The notes: a model not told the origin generated them from the sequence alone. A stretch of 64,000 nt of DNA from Lethocerus indicus (GCA_019843655.1 JACDQD010000007.1:29434431-29498430), one strand, 5' to 3'; shown: positions 17,874 through 29,159, counted from the first letter of the stretch. Translations and numbers: made by a program.

Positions 17874-18430
17874 CTGAGGGCGCTTTACAAAATTACACTA
17901 ACTATTAGAATTGCTGTTCATATCACAGTTAATATATTTAAATATGCCAACGTCTTGGCGCAGATAAGAGTCTTAATCGTTATTATTTCTGGTCCTTTCT
18001 GTGAAACATTCGGTATAAAATTAAATCGACGGTCGAATTCTGTGTGCGGATAAAAAAATACGGTGAACGAAGAGGCGGCGTTTCGTGCATTTCGCTTTTT
18101 ATTTTCAGGGTTATACGTTAGGTGTACATAGTGATGAAACCTTCGAGTCGAGGAGGTATTTTCATTAAAAGGCGAGGAGTCGGACGTCCAGTGGAGGTCG
18201 AAGGATATTAAGTAGCTGTTCGAAAAGTATTTGGCAGAGGAGGAGGAGGTAACGAAACTATCGAATATCGACCCTTCGCCAGCAGAAAGTCGAGGCTTCC
18301 TCCGTTTAAGATCTGAAAACGGGTTTCCGATCGAAAACGAAAACCCGGTTTAACAGTGAAATTAGTCGGAAAACCCCGGTTTTGAGCCCTAAACGCCAGC
18401 GCGAAGGTTGATATTCGATAGTTCGTTACC
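17874..18430 (-). repeat. Inverted duplication A, copy 1 (eIF2-alpha upstream intron)
   Basis: Reading away from the eIF2-alpha start exon, this intron matches, in reverse orientation, 24890-25519: the AATATATTTAAATATGCCAACGTC-like block, the GAAACATTCGGTATAAAATT block, CATTTCGCTTTTTATT, and the GAATATCGACCCTTCGC core. The exon itself is also in the duplication (17640-17873 versus 25520-25660). Confidence 0.8.
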
Positions 18431-18920
18431 TCTCCTCCTCCAATACCAAATACCTTTTCAAACAGGTACGAAATATCTCCTTCGCGAGCAGTCGAATAAG
18501 CGTCACCCGATACGGGTGGCGATGACCCGATCGAAACTTTACGTCGTTAAGCCCCAAATACGGGTGACGGTAGGAAGTTTTCGGCAGAGGAGGAGGAGAG
18601 TAACGAATTGCGAATATCAACCCTTCGCCAGAATCGTCAAGGGGCTGCTCGTTTAAGATCTGAAAACACAGGTTTCCGATCGAAAACCCGGTTTAACAGT
18701 GAAATTAGTCAGGAAAACCGCCGGTTTCGAGCCCTCGGCGGCCTTTGCGAATGGTTGATATTCGATGGTTTTGTTACCCCCTCTCCTCCTCCTCCGCCAA
18801 ATACCTTTCGAACAGATGCGAATATCTCCTTCGAGCAGTCGAATAAAGCGTCACCCGATATGGGTGGCGGCCCGATCGATAACTTTACCGTCGCCCGAAT
18901 CACGGGTGACAGGTTAAAAG
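18225..18920 (+). repeat. ~330-bp tandem unit with inverted-repeat core
   Basis: Blocks GTAACGAANNATCGAATATCRACCCTTCGCC, GTTTAAGATCTGAAAAC, GGTTTCCGATCGAAAAC, CCCGGTTTAACAGTGAAATTAGTC and the inverted TTGATATTCGATRGTT appear twice in order. Each is followed by CTCCTCCTCC, CCAAATACCTTT and GTCACCCGATAYGGGTGGC. The ends are inverted with respect to each other, so each unit can fold into a long hairpin. A third copy is at about 24910-25180. Confidence 0.8.
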
Positions 18921-19004
18921 CTTACAAACTGTCGATACGAAATCGAGATTTTACATCATCAATGTATAACCTCGCCTGAGGTTATCCAGTTATGATATGG
19001 AGAG

Positions 19005-19480
19005 GAGTGGGGTGGGGGCCTTAACCTGTATTTAACCAAAAAAAACCGATATTAATAATTTAAAACGGCCTTAAGTTAGCCCGATTGTTCGGCCCGAATA
19101 TCCCCCCTCAATATTCTCATAAATATCCTCAATTGAGGAGTATTTCTATCGATATTTACGTCGCGACACATGACCAGATGCCGACACCGAGACCAGTGAA
19201 AAAGAGAACGGCCCGAGTGGCGCGTCGCGCTTATAAATAAGCTGGGGCCGAGTCAAAATTCTTCTCGGGGAAAACGAAAAGTTTTCAACAGGAAAAAAAT
19301 TGAAATACCGTCGAAATAACCTATTCTGGAGCGCACGTTACACGACCATAGGTTATGGACGGAACGTCCCAAGGCCGAAATTCCAGCGTGCAAACGAACG
19401 ACTCTTGTATATTGAATAAACTACACTTACGATTTTCAATAATTACCAATCGATTCAGGAGACTTCAGTGATTACAATCA
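19005..19480. other. No gene recognised
   Basis: Mixed composition with a TATAAATA at about 19229 and a CpG-rich patch before it. There is no exon-like frame on either strand. Confidence 0.35.
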
Positions 19481-20060
19481 GTCCGCAGAAAAACCGGTTG
19501 AAACGTTTCTAACTGGAAAACACATTTTATTCCGGCACAGTGCCGCCAACCGCACACTATTCGGTCCAATATACCGACTCTTATTTAATAGAAGTTATTT
19601 AAAAAAAAAAAAATAGGTGTAAACTAATTTTTAGATCCAAAAATCAATTCTTTAATAATAATCCGTACAGATAAGGCTCGAACTGAGGCCGTGCGGAGAG
19701 AAAAATACGTTTATTGTATTCGTATGTTTTTCATCGTAACTGTATATTATGAGTTTACTATATTGTAAATTGATTTTCCGACATGTTATTCGATAAGTGG
19801 GGCCGAATTTTTTTCGTCTAAAAACTTTAGATTAAAATTGTAGTCGCGCGGAAATACGGTTGAAACGTTTCTGACTGGAAAAACACATTTTTCCGCCGGC
19901 ACAGTGCCGACAACCGCACGGTCCAATATACCAATATATTCGGTAGGAATTATTTAAAAAAAAAAAAAATAGGTATAAACTAATTTTTACATCCGAAAAT
20001 CTATTCCGCGATGAAAATCCTCATTACGGAGGTTGTGCGGAGAAAAAATACGTTTGCCGT
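19480..20060 (+). repeat. ~365-bp tandem duplication
   Basis: The block AAACGTTTCTRACTGGAAAA, CACATTTT.., GGCACAGTGCCG, CAACCGCAC, GGTCCAATATACC, poly-A and ATAGGTRTAAACTAATTTTTA occurs at about 19498 and again at about 19862. Both copies continue to a GTGCGGAGA-AAAATACGTTT segment. No coding frame. Confidence 0.8.
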
Positions 20061-20499
20061 ACTTGTATATTTTTCATAATAACTGTATTTAATCAGTTAC
20101 TGTACGCGCTATTCTATAATTGGGGCTAATTTTTGTAAAGGTAAATAAGTTATTGTCGAGAGGTTTGATATTTTCCTGGTTCGACAAAATTGTTTTGTCG
20201 GCCCATAATCGGGCGCCCCCGGCTATATTCGAAATTCCTCCAAAACGGTAGCAGATACTTTTTTCCCGAATTTATTCTTTTCAGATACCACCTTCTTCGG
20301 CGGAAGATCGGCCTTTTGGGGGCGCTGGCCCGCTTCCCCCCCTCGTTAATAAAAAATTTCTATGGCGCGTATAAAAAAACCCCCGAGAAAAATTAACCGG
20401 TAGGCGGTGACCGAAACCGAACTTTTTCCCTTTCCCCGGCCAAAAATATGCCCCAATTACCGACTTTTAGAATATCGTCACCAACTTTCCGGGACAGCC

Positions 20500-20550
<51 letters not shown>

Positions 20551-21630
20551 TGTTAAATAAAGTCGTACGAATAAACTGTACAAGAATTTTTTATTGTTAA
20601 CACGAAATAATATTTAATTAAATTTTAAACGCGGCTCCTTCTGTGAAGTACAGCGTCCATTTTGAATCGCTTCCAGACACAATGCGCCATTATGTACGAA
20701 TATACACGCGCGTTATTATTGCGTATATACAAAACAATGTCAACATTTCCGGGGCGGGGGGAAATAAAAATTATTTAATTCAATTATATTGGAATGATAT
20801 TATAGGATCAACCGGTAGTGGAAAAAGACAGAATTCAAAATGTATATAACTTTACCACCGTGAAAAGTATATTTTTTCAACGTCAGGTTGGTAGCACTAC
20901 AAATTGGTTTGTCTGGCGGAATTTTTTAAATCGGATCAATTAAATGAAAAAAAAAAATGTCCCGAATATAATTTTCTGTAGACCGATTAATTTCAGAAAG
21001 GATAATTAGGAGGAAATCTCGAAAAGGAATACATATATACATATACATATATATATATATATATTATTTCACAAACAATTATACATAAAAACAAATTGTA
21101 ATATATTATTATACTTTTATAAACATTTAATATAACATGTCTGTACACATTTTTATTGTTGCATAAATAAAAGTGGTATACGAATAATAAAGGATGGATG
21201 TAAAAAAAAAATAACACGGTTTCAACTTATAATAGTAATAAATGGTGACAAACGATAAGTTAATATCGACACTTTGATTCGCGGTTTAAATTTTTTTTTC
21301 TCATTTTCGGTATCCGAGAACGTATATATATATATATTGCCCTGACGGCTAGTACGTGGAATTTTTAAAATTTAAACACGTTACGAATTATAGGAAATTT
21401 TTTTTTTCTGTAACGTCACGGTCAGATTTAAGTGCGGTTCGAATTTTCGACGCACTATTCGATTTTCGCTTTAAACCGCGATCGGGTTTATTAATAACAT
21501 AGAAGAGAGAGAGAGAGAGACGGTTTGTTTATCCGACCGATCTGGCGTAGCCGGCGCACTCGAGATATACTGATGTAAAGTGTTAAAGCGCAAAAATCAA
21601 AGTGTCGACTTAATAAAAAAAGAAGTAGAA
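20060..21630. other. AT-rich stretch, no gene recognised; (TA)n at 20506-20545
   Basis: Contains a (TA)n tract ending at about 20545 and a short one at 21045-21062. ACTTTCCGGGACAGCCCATT at about 20484 resembles ACTTTCCGGACAACCCATTG at 31828 in PUS3 intron 2, so both may be parts of one dispersed repeat. The frames at 20190-20396 and 20643-20849 have no recognisable family. Confidence 0.4.
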
Positions 21631-21640
21631 CGGCACTTAC

Positions 21641-21725
21641 CTAGCGACGGTTCAAAGTGCGGCGCCGTAAAATGAAATGGATTCGCGATCGACGTAAACG
21701 ATTCGTGAAATGCGCAATTTATAAC
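21641..21725 (-). promoter_or_regulatory. Candidate non-coding first exon and TATA box (minus strand)
   Basis: On the minus strand TTATAAATT lies at 21724-21716. About 75 bases downstream is a strong donor, CTAG followed by GTAAGTGCC, at 21640-21639. The intervening GC-rich segment has no long frame, as expected of a 5' UTR exon. The next acceptor on this strand leading to a start codon is that of eIF2-alpha at 17876-17874, so it could be the eIF2-alpha leader. This is inference from signals only. Confidence 0.35.
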
Positions 21726-21867
21726 CGTTCGTTTCGTTTTCCGTTATCCTATCGTAAAAATTGAACAATTTATTGAGGGGTAAATTACAAATTTGAAATT
21801 GACAAATTTGAAATCGAGTAGAGCTGTCAACGGATGAAATTTGAGCGGTAAGAAAAATTATATTACT

Positions 21868-22330
21868 GTAGTTTCGTGATGTTTCTGTCTCTCCTTTCGC
21901 TAGACCGGTTTTGGCTTTTCGCCATCTTCAGTAGCGCTCTGTTTTAGTGTCACTCTGTTATCACTTTGTATGTTTTTGTGGGGCATCCACTCACCCCCAA
22001 CTGTCACTTTCACACAACAGAAAGAAAACCCGATTAATTTATCGCTTTTCGAACATTTTTCCAATTTATTCTTGTAATAATACTAATGGCTTACGCCATA
22101 CAGTAGATTCAGGGTTAAATTGCGGTTCCAACACTTACAGTGACAGTAGTGAAAGTGACAGTGGGGGCAGCAGTGAGTGGATGCCCCACAAAAACATCCA
22201 AAGTGCTAACAGTGACTAACAACACAGCGCTACTGAAGACGGCGAGAAGTCGACAGAAACCGGTCTAGCAAAAGACCGAACCTCAGCAGCGAGAGGAGAC
22301 AGAAACATCACGAACCTACAGTATATTCCG
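21868..22330. mobile_element. Foldback element F, long copy
   Basis: The left arm is CTGTAGTTTCGTGATGTTTCTG and the right arm CATCACGAACCTACAGTATA. Each arm has GGTTTTGGCTTTTCGCC or its counterpart, then CTTCAGTAGCGCT on the left and AGCGCTACTGAAG on the right. Internal mirror blocks are GTATGTTTTTGTGGGGCATCC and ATGCCCCACAAAAACATCC. The right flank TATTCCGCAACC..GCAGACC..AAAACAGTGATAT is seen at other copies too, so it belongs to the element or to its preferred target. There is no transposase. Confidence 0.8.
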
Positions 22331-22537
22331 CAACCGTTCGCAGACCGCAAAACAGTGATATTAAAAAAAATCGCTTCGAAGAAACGAAAAATCGATGGCA
22401 CCATTTTTTTCGTTTTTTTTCGTTTTTAAACTAGTTTCAACGGAGGATTTTTGTTTTCAACATTTTTTTCAGGGCGACAAAATACGATACATTTATTACA
22501 CTGTTTCAATAAATACCGAAATACCGAAAGCTTCAAT

Positions 22538-22577
22538 ATGAAGCTCGCGTCCTGCTGCGTCCGCCCGACCATTTACG
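22538..22577 (+). CDS. Possible short start exon, unassigned
   Basis: An ATG in a GC-rich 40-base patch reads MKLASCCVRPTIY and runs into a GTATGC donor-like site at 22578, in otherwise AT-rich sequence. No downstream exon was matched and no family is recognised. It may be chance. Confidence 0.15.
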
Positions 22578-22812
22578 GTATGCAGAGAAAAAAACAAAAT
22601 AAAAATATAGAAAAACACGTGAAACGAACGAACACAAAAGCGACGTCGCCGCCGTCGCATCGTTATCCGCTCTGATTCGTTTTGTTCTGAAACAGAAAAC
22701 AGGAGAATTAACTGAAAAATTTTACATCATCGAACAGTTTGAAAACATTTAAACGAAAATGCATAAAATAGCGATGAATATAGAATAGCGTAGATTTCGG
22801 TCTGTGTTGTCT

Positions 22813-22817
<5 letters not shown>

Positions 22818-22863
<46 letters not shown>
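22818..22863 (+). repeat. (TA)n microsatellite
   Basis: About 44 bases of alternating TA. The short frame through it is an artefact. Confidence 0.95.
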
Positions 22864-22864
<1 letters not shown>

Positions 22865-23214
22865 CAGTACAAGAGCGAGAGGAGACAGCTACGCTATTCC
22901 GACCCCTCGCAGACCACAAACGGGTATATTAAAACTAATTTTATCGGCTTTCTGAATCCGAATTCGCGCTTTATCTACGAAAACCACGGTCTGTCGAAGC
23001 CGACGGTAAAACCCGCTCGGAAATTTCTCTTAGCATCGACTCGATTATCGTAAAATTCAGGAGAGGGAAAGCGTAACCGAACTAACGACTTTGTACGAGC
23101 CAACAGTTATGACGCTTTAAGACACTTTTAACCGCTTTTTTCGGTCTAGACCATCGCATGCGGTATCCGATTTCGACGCTCAGATAGAATAATTAGTCGC
23201 CTTCGATGTTACTT

Positions 23215-23470
23215 ATCTCTCGGATGTTTCTGTCTCTCATCTCTCTCGGCTGCCGGTTTTTGCCAGACCGGTTTTGTCGTGCTCGCCCCATCTTCAGTAG
23301 CGCTCTGTTGTTAGTGTCACTGTTAGCAATTTGGATGTTTTTGGCCATACTACAGCGCTACTGAAGACGGCGAGCGGCAGCCGACAAACCGCGGTCTAGC
23401 AAAAGACCGAACCGCAGCGGCGAGAGAGGAGAGACAGAAACATAACGAACCCCTACAGTATATTCCACAA
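23215..23470. mobile_element. Foldback element F, compact copy
   Basis: The left arm has TCTCGGATGTTTCTGTCTCTC, GGTTTTTGCCAGACCGG and CATCTTCAGTAGCGCTCTG. The right arm has CAGCGCTACTGAAGACGGCGAG, GGTCTAGCAAAAGACCG and AGACAGAAACATAACGAACC. The centre TTAGTGTCACTGTTAGCA..GGATG is short. It is followed by the same TATTCCACAACCCCTCGCAGACC flank as the other copies. Confidence 0.8.
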
Positions 23471-23636
23471 CCCCTCGCAGACCACAAAACAGCGATATCA
23501 AATTATCTCTTCGTCTTCTGAATCGTCTACATCTACTTAGCGGCACTGGAGAATCCCGCTTTCGAATTATTATATCGCTTCCATCGCCGCTATCACTTCC
23601 TGAATAACTGTCAGAACAATCTGATAAATCGTCCAA
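23470..23636 (-). pseudogene. Acidic Ser/Asp-rich N-terminal fragment, possibly transposon-derived
   Basis: A minus-strand frame starting at 23636 reads MDDLSDCSDSYSGSDSGDGS followed by basic RRRR-type residues. It then runs into the neighbouring foldback element and loses meaning. Acidic Ser/Asp leaders of this type are common at the N-terminus of piggyBac-family transposases. No catalytic part is present, so the assignment is tentative. Confidence 0.25.
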
Positions 23637-23769
23637 GTAAAACTTCCATCGTGAACGGTAAATTTTTTAAAAAACGGTGCGAAAGAAAATATCGGAGTTT
23701 ACATCAATATTAATAATAAAATACGGATTATATATAGCGAATGACAATTGTTTATCGCTGAAGCCATTT

Positions 23770-24796
23770 TAGTAGCCCCGATAGAAAGCCTATTAATAGT
23801 CTATCGGTGGGGTATGCGATAAAAAAGCGATTAATAGGCTATCGGTCGGTAAGCATCGGATAAAAAAGCCTATCAATAGGCTATCGGTCGGTAAGGCGTT
23901 GGCGATAAAAAGCCTATTAATAGGCTATCGGTCGGTAGGCGATTATAGTAAAAGCCTCTTAATAGGCTATCGGTCGGTAGGCATCGAAACAAAAGCCATT
24001 AATAGGCTATCGGTCGGTAGACATTGGCGATAAAAGCCTATTAATAGGCTATCGGTCGGTAAGCATTGGAAACCTAAAAGCGATTAATAGGCTATCGGTT
24101 AGACATTGGCGATAAAAGCCTATTAATAGGCTATCGGTCGGTAAGCATTGGAAACCTAAAAGCGATTAATAGGCTATCGGTTAGACATTGGCGATAAAGA
24201 GCCTATTAATAGGCTATCGGTCGGTAAGCATAGGAAAAAAGCCGATTAATAGGCTATCGGTCGGTAATGGCATAAAAAGCCTATTAATAGGCTATCGGTC
24301 GGTAAGCATAAAGTCTATTAATAGCCTATTAATAGGCTATCGGTCGGTAGGCATTGATAAAAAGCCTATTAATAGCCGGTCGGTTAATAATAGGCGATCG
24401 GTCAGTAAGCATGGAATCAAAAAAGCCGATTAATAGGCTATCGGTCGGTAGGCGTTGGCGATAAAAAGCCTCTTAATAGGCTATCGGTCGGTAAGCATCG
24501 GAAACAAAAAGCCGATCAATAGGCTATCGGTCGGTAGGCGTTGGCGATAAAAAGCCTATTAATAGGCTATCGGTCGGTAGGCATTGGCGATAAAAAGCCG
24601 ATTAATAGGCTATCGGTCGGTAAGCATCGGAAAAAAAAAGCCGATTAATAGGCTATCGGTCGGTAGGCGTTGGCGATAAAAAGCCTCTTAATAGGCTATC
24701 GGTCGGTAAGCATCGGAAACAAAAAGCCGATTAATAGGCTATCGGTCGGTAATTATTAATAGGCTATCGGATTAATAGGCTATCGGTCGGTAAAGT
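23770..24796 (+). repeat. ~42-bp tandem repeat with palindromic core, about two dozen units
   Basis: The unit is AAAAGCCTATTAATAGGCTATCGGTCGGTAAGCATYGG with variants; CCTATTAATAGG is a perfect 12-base palindrome. Spacers between cores alternate between GGCGTTGGCGATAAA and AAGCATCGGAAACAAA types, so there is some higher-order pairing. The open frame at 24188-24433 is a by-product. Confidence 0.93.
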
Positions 24797-24889
24797 GTTA
24801 AAAATTTGTTTTATTACATACTAGTAGATGCTGGCGAATATCGGGCTGACAACTGAGTAGTAATTGTGCGGATTTCGCCGAGACGAGTG

Positions 24890-25519
24890 TGGCGTCAGAC
24901 ATATTTTTAAGTGCGTCAAGCGGCGTCGACGAAACTATCGAATATCGACCATTCGCAGCGTCGCCGAGGGCTCGAAAACCGGGGTTTTACGACTACTAAT
25001 TTCACTGTTAAAACCGGGATTTTTAAGGCGCTTTTTCGATCGAAACCCGTTTTCAGATCTTAAACGGAGGAGCCTCGACGACGCTGCGAAGGGTCGATAT
25101 TCGATAGTTTCGTTACTTCCTCCTCCTCCTCCTCCTCCGCCAAATACCTTTTCGAACAGATACGAATATCCTTCGAGGGCTCATCGTCGACCTCCACTGG
25201 CGTCCAGGTGGTCCCTTTTAATGAAAAATCCCCGACCGGAAGGCTTCATCACTATGTAAACGTACAACTTTGTGAGGGCTAATAAAAAGCAAATGCGACG
25301 GAAACGCCGCCCTTCGGTTCACCGTATTTCAGCTTTTATCCGCACACAGACAATTCGACCGGTCGATGTAATTTTTTATACCGAATGTTTCACAGAAAGG
25401 ACCAGAAATAATAACGTATCGAAGACTCTTATCTGCGCCGAAGACGTTGGCGTATTTAAATATATTAACCGTATATGAACGAGGTCGAATAGTTAATGTA
25501 ATTTCGCGTGCGTCCTCAG
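24890..25519 (+). repeat. Inverted duplication A, copy 2, including family B and hairpin core
   Basis: Reverse-orientation match of 17874-18430. It contains the hairpin core (CGAATATCGACC to GGTCGATATTCG, about 24935-25100), a (CCT)n stretch, CCACTGGCGTCCAG, CATCACTATGTAAACGTACA, ACCGAATGTTTCACAGAAAGGACC and GACGTTGGCGTATTTAAATAT. It ends at the acceptor CCTCAG before the eIF2-alpha exon copy. Confidence 0.8.
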
Positions 25520-25660
25520 GTAAAGATGACGATCGGCTGTGGATTCCGCGAGGACAAGTATCCGGAGGTGGAGGACGTCGTCATGGTGACGGTGGGAGTA
25601 TCGCCCGACATCGAGGGTATGTCATGATGATGATACTCCTCCTCTCGGACTACTTAAAAC
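25520..25660 (+). pseudogene. EIF2S1: Second, damaged copy of the eIF2-alpha start exon
   Basis: After an acceptor at 25517-25519 the frame reads VKMTIGCGFREDKYPEVEDV with VMVTV following, which matches the family start (CRFY-DKYPEVEDVVMV). Shortly after, the frame degrades and only a trace of MILLS remains near 25627. The exon at 17640-17873 is damaged in different places: it keeps IAEMG and SELSRRR but breaks the EVEDVV region. The two are therefore independent copies in opposite orientation. No further eIF2-alpha exon follows on the plus strand before the ZAD exon. Confidence 0.65.
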
Positions 25661-25746
25661 GTACTTAAAAATATGTACTTTATTTTGCGCCGATACGCGA
25701 CAGACGCGGCTAATATCGTCGGCCCGACCAGGTGCGTTTCACTTAC

Positions 25747-27145
25747 AACGACCCTGTTGTTCCTGATCTGTTCCTGCGCCTTCTTGATGCTCTCCATCCA
25801 TTCGTAGTGGACTTTAAGTTTCGTTATACAGCTGTTGCAGACCGTCTTCGGCAGCTGGTCGTTGAGGTAAATCTGCGGAGCGGGAAAAAAAAAATAATAA
25901 AATAAAATCAGAGTTCAAAGGACACGATGAAGTCGACAGGCCAAATAACAGCCCTCGACTGCGAAGGGTTAATAATAGTATAAATAAGTTTTTTTTCCGT
26001 TCATATTGTACCAGCAACTCGTACGGACATATTATCGTCCGCCTCTTTTATTATATGGAATCGAACGACGTATCCGTAGAGTATAATCGGGGAAAAAAAA
26101 ATCTTACGGTTCTTTTATATACGTCGGAAATTTGTGGTGGGGGCACAATTTCGATGGTGAAATATCGAAATCCGTACGAGAAATTTCGTCATTTTCAGTC
26201 GAATCCGCTCTCCGTCTCTTCTACATTTTTATCCCGTTATCACTTTCGGATCGCTCGATATATCACTTTCAAATCGCACAGGAAATATATCGCTATCGTC
26301 AGAATCGGATTCGTAGCTCGGTTCGATATCGTCAGCGCGTTATCGCACGGCTAAGAGCGTCATATTTACATTATGTTCGGTATAAAGTGTCGAATTCTAA
26401 TTCGTCGCTACTACTACTGTGTCCGATATCGGTATAATTTTCGCAAATTTTTCTTCTATTCGCCGTATCCGGGGGGGATATAAATACGAATTCGAAATAT
26501 AAAAACAACGGATAATAATCGCGTGACCGTCACCGAAAGCGAGAATATCCTATAAATAGTTTTTATACGATTTGTTTTTACGCCTAACGTTGTTAAAAAC
26601 TGAAAATTATTCGCATCGCCTCCGTAGCGGAGCCGTCGAGAGTTTTTGAAGACGAAATTTTAAACAGAGCCCTCCGGAATGAAAAGGGTTAATATATTTA
26701 ATATTGTGTAGGAGCCGACCCTCTGTAATAAGCCGAATATCGCTGTACGGAAAGAACTGTTTATACCGTAGATTTTGGCGCTTTCTGTCTCCTCTCTCGC
26801 CGGTTCGGTCTTTCGCCAGACCGGGGGTGGTTTCAGCCTCTCGCCGTCTTCAGTAGCGCTGCGTTAATAACGCTGATTCGAGTCCACCGTCGGATCTCTC
26901 GACAGAAATCGAGCCGAAAATCGAGTTTCGCGCGAACAATGTGCGGTCTTCGAGGGCCGCGGTCCTCAACGCGCTGACTGAAAATTGTAGTCGCCGACTA
27001 CACCGACAGTTCGATAAGTTCGTAGTCGTCCAACAGGTCGACGATGAGGTTTCACAACGTCCCCTTCCGACAATCTGACTCACGTTTGAAAGCGGATTAA
27101 CCAAAAATCCGAAGACAAACATAACCCCCAATAACGATAATAGAA

Positions 27146-27180
<35 letters not shown>

Positions 27181-27299
27181 CACTGACATACTGACAGACA
27201 CTACAGTACAGTGTGAAAGTGACAGTGAGGATGCCCACAAAAACATCCAAAGTGCTGACAGTGACTGACACAGCGCTACTGAAGATGGCGAGAAGCCAT

Positions 27300-27371
<72 letters not shown>

Positions 27372-27493
27372 AACCGACATACCGACAGACACTACAGTAC
27401 AGTGAAAGTGGGCAGTGACAGGATGCCGAAAAACATCCAAAGTGGTGACAGTGACACTAACACACTGCGCTACTGAAGACGGCGAGAAGCCAT

Positions 27494-27557
<64 letters not shown>

Positions 27558-27643
27558 CTGACATACCGACAGAAAAGTGACAGTGGGCACAAAACATCCA
27601 AAGTGGTGACAGTGACACGCTACTGAAGATGGCGAGAAGCCAT

Positions 27644-27701
<58 letters not shown>

Positions 27702-27826
27702 GACTACCGACAGACACTACAGTACAGTGTGAAAGTGACAGTGGGCAGTGAAAGGATGCCCAAAAACATCCAAAGTGCTGACAGTGACAGTAACACACTG
27801 CGCTACTGAAGACGGCGAGAAGCCAT

Positions 27827-27888
<62 letters not shown>

Positions 27889-28013
27889 GACCGACATACC
27901 GACAGACACTACAGTACAGTGTGAAAGTGACAGTGAGGATGCCCACGGAAAAACATCCAAAGTGCTAACAGTGACAGTAACACACTGCGCTACTGAAGAC
28001 GGCGAGAAGCCAT

Positions 28014-28069
<56 letters not shown>

Positions 28070-28524
28070 CGACTGACATACCGACAGACACTACAGTACA
28101 GTGTGAAAGTGACAGTGGGGGCAGTGAGTGGATGCCCGAAAAACATCCCGAAAGTGCCTGACGCTGCGCTACTGAAGACGGCGAGTGGCGAAACCGCGGT
28201 CTAGCGAAAGACCGGACCGGCAGCGAGAGGAGACGGAAACGTCACGAACCTACAGCATATCGTAGAGTTCAGACTACGAGTAGTAGTGATTTTATGACAG
28301 GTTAATGGGATTGGCTTCAAACTTAGATTTTACTAAAGATATAAAAGGCCGGGGGTTTCTTTTCTGTTGGGGCGATACTCACGTCTACACCCAAATAGTT
28401 CTGTAGCTGGTTGGCCAAATCGATTTTTTCCCTCCTCGCCGTACACGTGGACGACGACCCTGTTCATCTTCGAACAGATACGGCAGATGAAACCGGTCAG
28501 CAGGGCTTTGTCGAGGCTGCCCAT
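25747..28524 (-). CDS. ZAD-domain (zinc-finger-associated domain) protein, N-terminal exons
   Basis: ZAD is a Zn-binding dimerisation domain at the N-terminus of many arthropod C2H2 transcription factors. The first coding exon, 28524-28383, reads [20 protein letters not shown] and VHVYGEEG. After a one-base correction in a run of six A it continues [14 protein letters not shown] to a GTGAGT donor. The second exon, 25872-25747, is 42 codons in phase 0: [15 protein letters not shown] then [20 protein letters not shown], with a GTAAGT donor. The four zinc ligands are the Cys pairs ICRIC and VCNSC. Intron 1 holds the 26.76-28.26 kb foldback/TA expansion. No H-x3-H-TGEKP finger was found downstream on this strand, so the C-terminal part is missing, rearranged or elsewhere. 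Confidence 0.8.
26050..26760. other. No gene recognised
   Basis: Inside the ZAD gene intron. Read on the minus strand, 26160-26440 is rich in Ser/Asp codons, and overlapping plus frames are about 100 codons, but no domain is visible. AT-rich otherwise. Confidence 0.35.
26765..28255. mobile_element. Expanded foldback element F with internally amplified (TA)n units
   Basis: The left arm at 26765 (CCGTAGATTTTGGCGCTTTCTG, GGTCTTTCGCCAGACCGG, CTTCAGTAGCGCTGCG) and right arm at 28186-28255 (CGGTCTAGCGAAAGACCGG, AACGTCACGAACCTACAG) are those of one foldback element. Between 27150 and 28180 are six units of about 175-185 bases. Each has a (TA)20-34 tract, then GACATACCGACAGACACTAC, GTGAAAGTGACAGTG, AAAACATCCAAAGTG and CGCTACTGAAGACGGCGAGAAGCCATCC. 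The 229-codon minus frame through it is a TA artefact. Confidence 0.75.
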
Positions 28525-29155
28525 CTCTAGCCAAGTCCCGCCCGGCCGGCCGGTTACAACTTCGTACAACTTCGTACGACTTCCGTACGATTTCGGGCGA
28601 CGCTTTTGACGGGCGGAAAAACGCCGCCGAAATACGTTAATAGATCGTCTATCGAGACGACATTATACGCCTTCCAATGGACAACCGCCGGACACAGAAT
28701 CCACCATTGTACAATTGACAGCCTGAAGTTACTGTATAACCCAAACACGGTTCAAAAATACTTCAATATTTACATAAAAACAATTATTCCCCTATTTTAA
28801 AACGCAGAAGAAAAAATTCAATGATTCCAAATTTGCATTCTGATTTTTAATCCGGCCCCAATTTTAAAACCCCCAAAATTTTCTACATCCTAAATTAATC
28901 ACTTCACGGTTCACGTTGTGTGTTTAATTTTTAAATATTTTTAAATTATCTACCGTCCTATATATATATTTTTAATTTTATAGCGTCCAAATTTTTATAT
29001 ATATTATACAAATATTGAAGATATTATACAGTAGGCCGTGGCGAGGGCCTCACCCGAAACTGGAGTACTTAAGTGAGTTTTTATACAATTTCGAATTTTT
29101 GATATTTTGATGAATACAGAATTTTCTTCTCCCCCTAACGAATCCCTCAATTTCG
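28525..29155. other. Upstream flank of the ZAD gene, no gene recognised
   Basis: Immediately upstream (28545-28600) is a short direct repeat ACTTCGTACRACTTCSTACGA. Farther right, AT-rich sequence to 29155 shows no exon. A promoter for the ZAD gene is expected here but no TATA or initiator stands out. Confidence 0.35.
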
Positions 29156-29159
29156 ATAA

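Noticed and set aside
26880..27080. Possible coding patch (minus frame [16 protein letters not shown])
   Set aside because: Short, ends in a stop, lies beside a foldback arm, and no family is recognised.
27457..28146. 229-codon minus frame rich in Ile-Tyr
   Set aside because: Produced by (TA)n tracts inside the expanded foldback element; not a protein.
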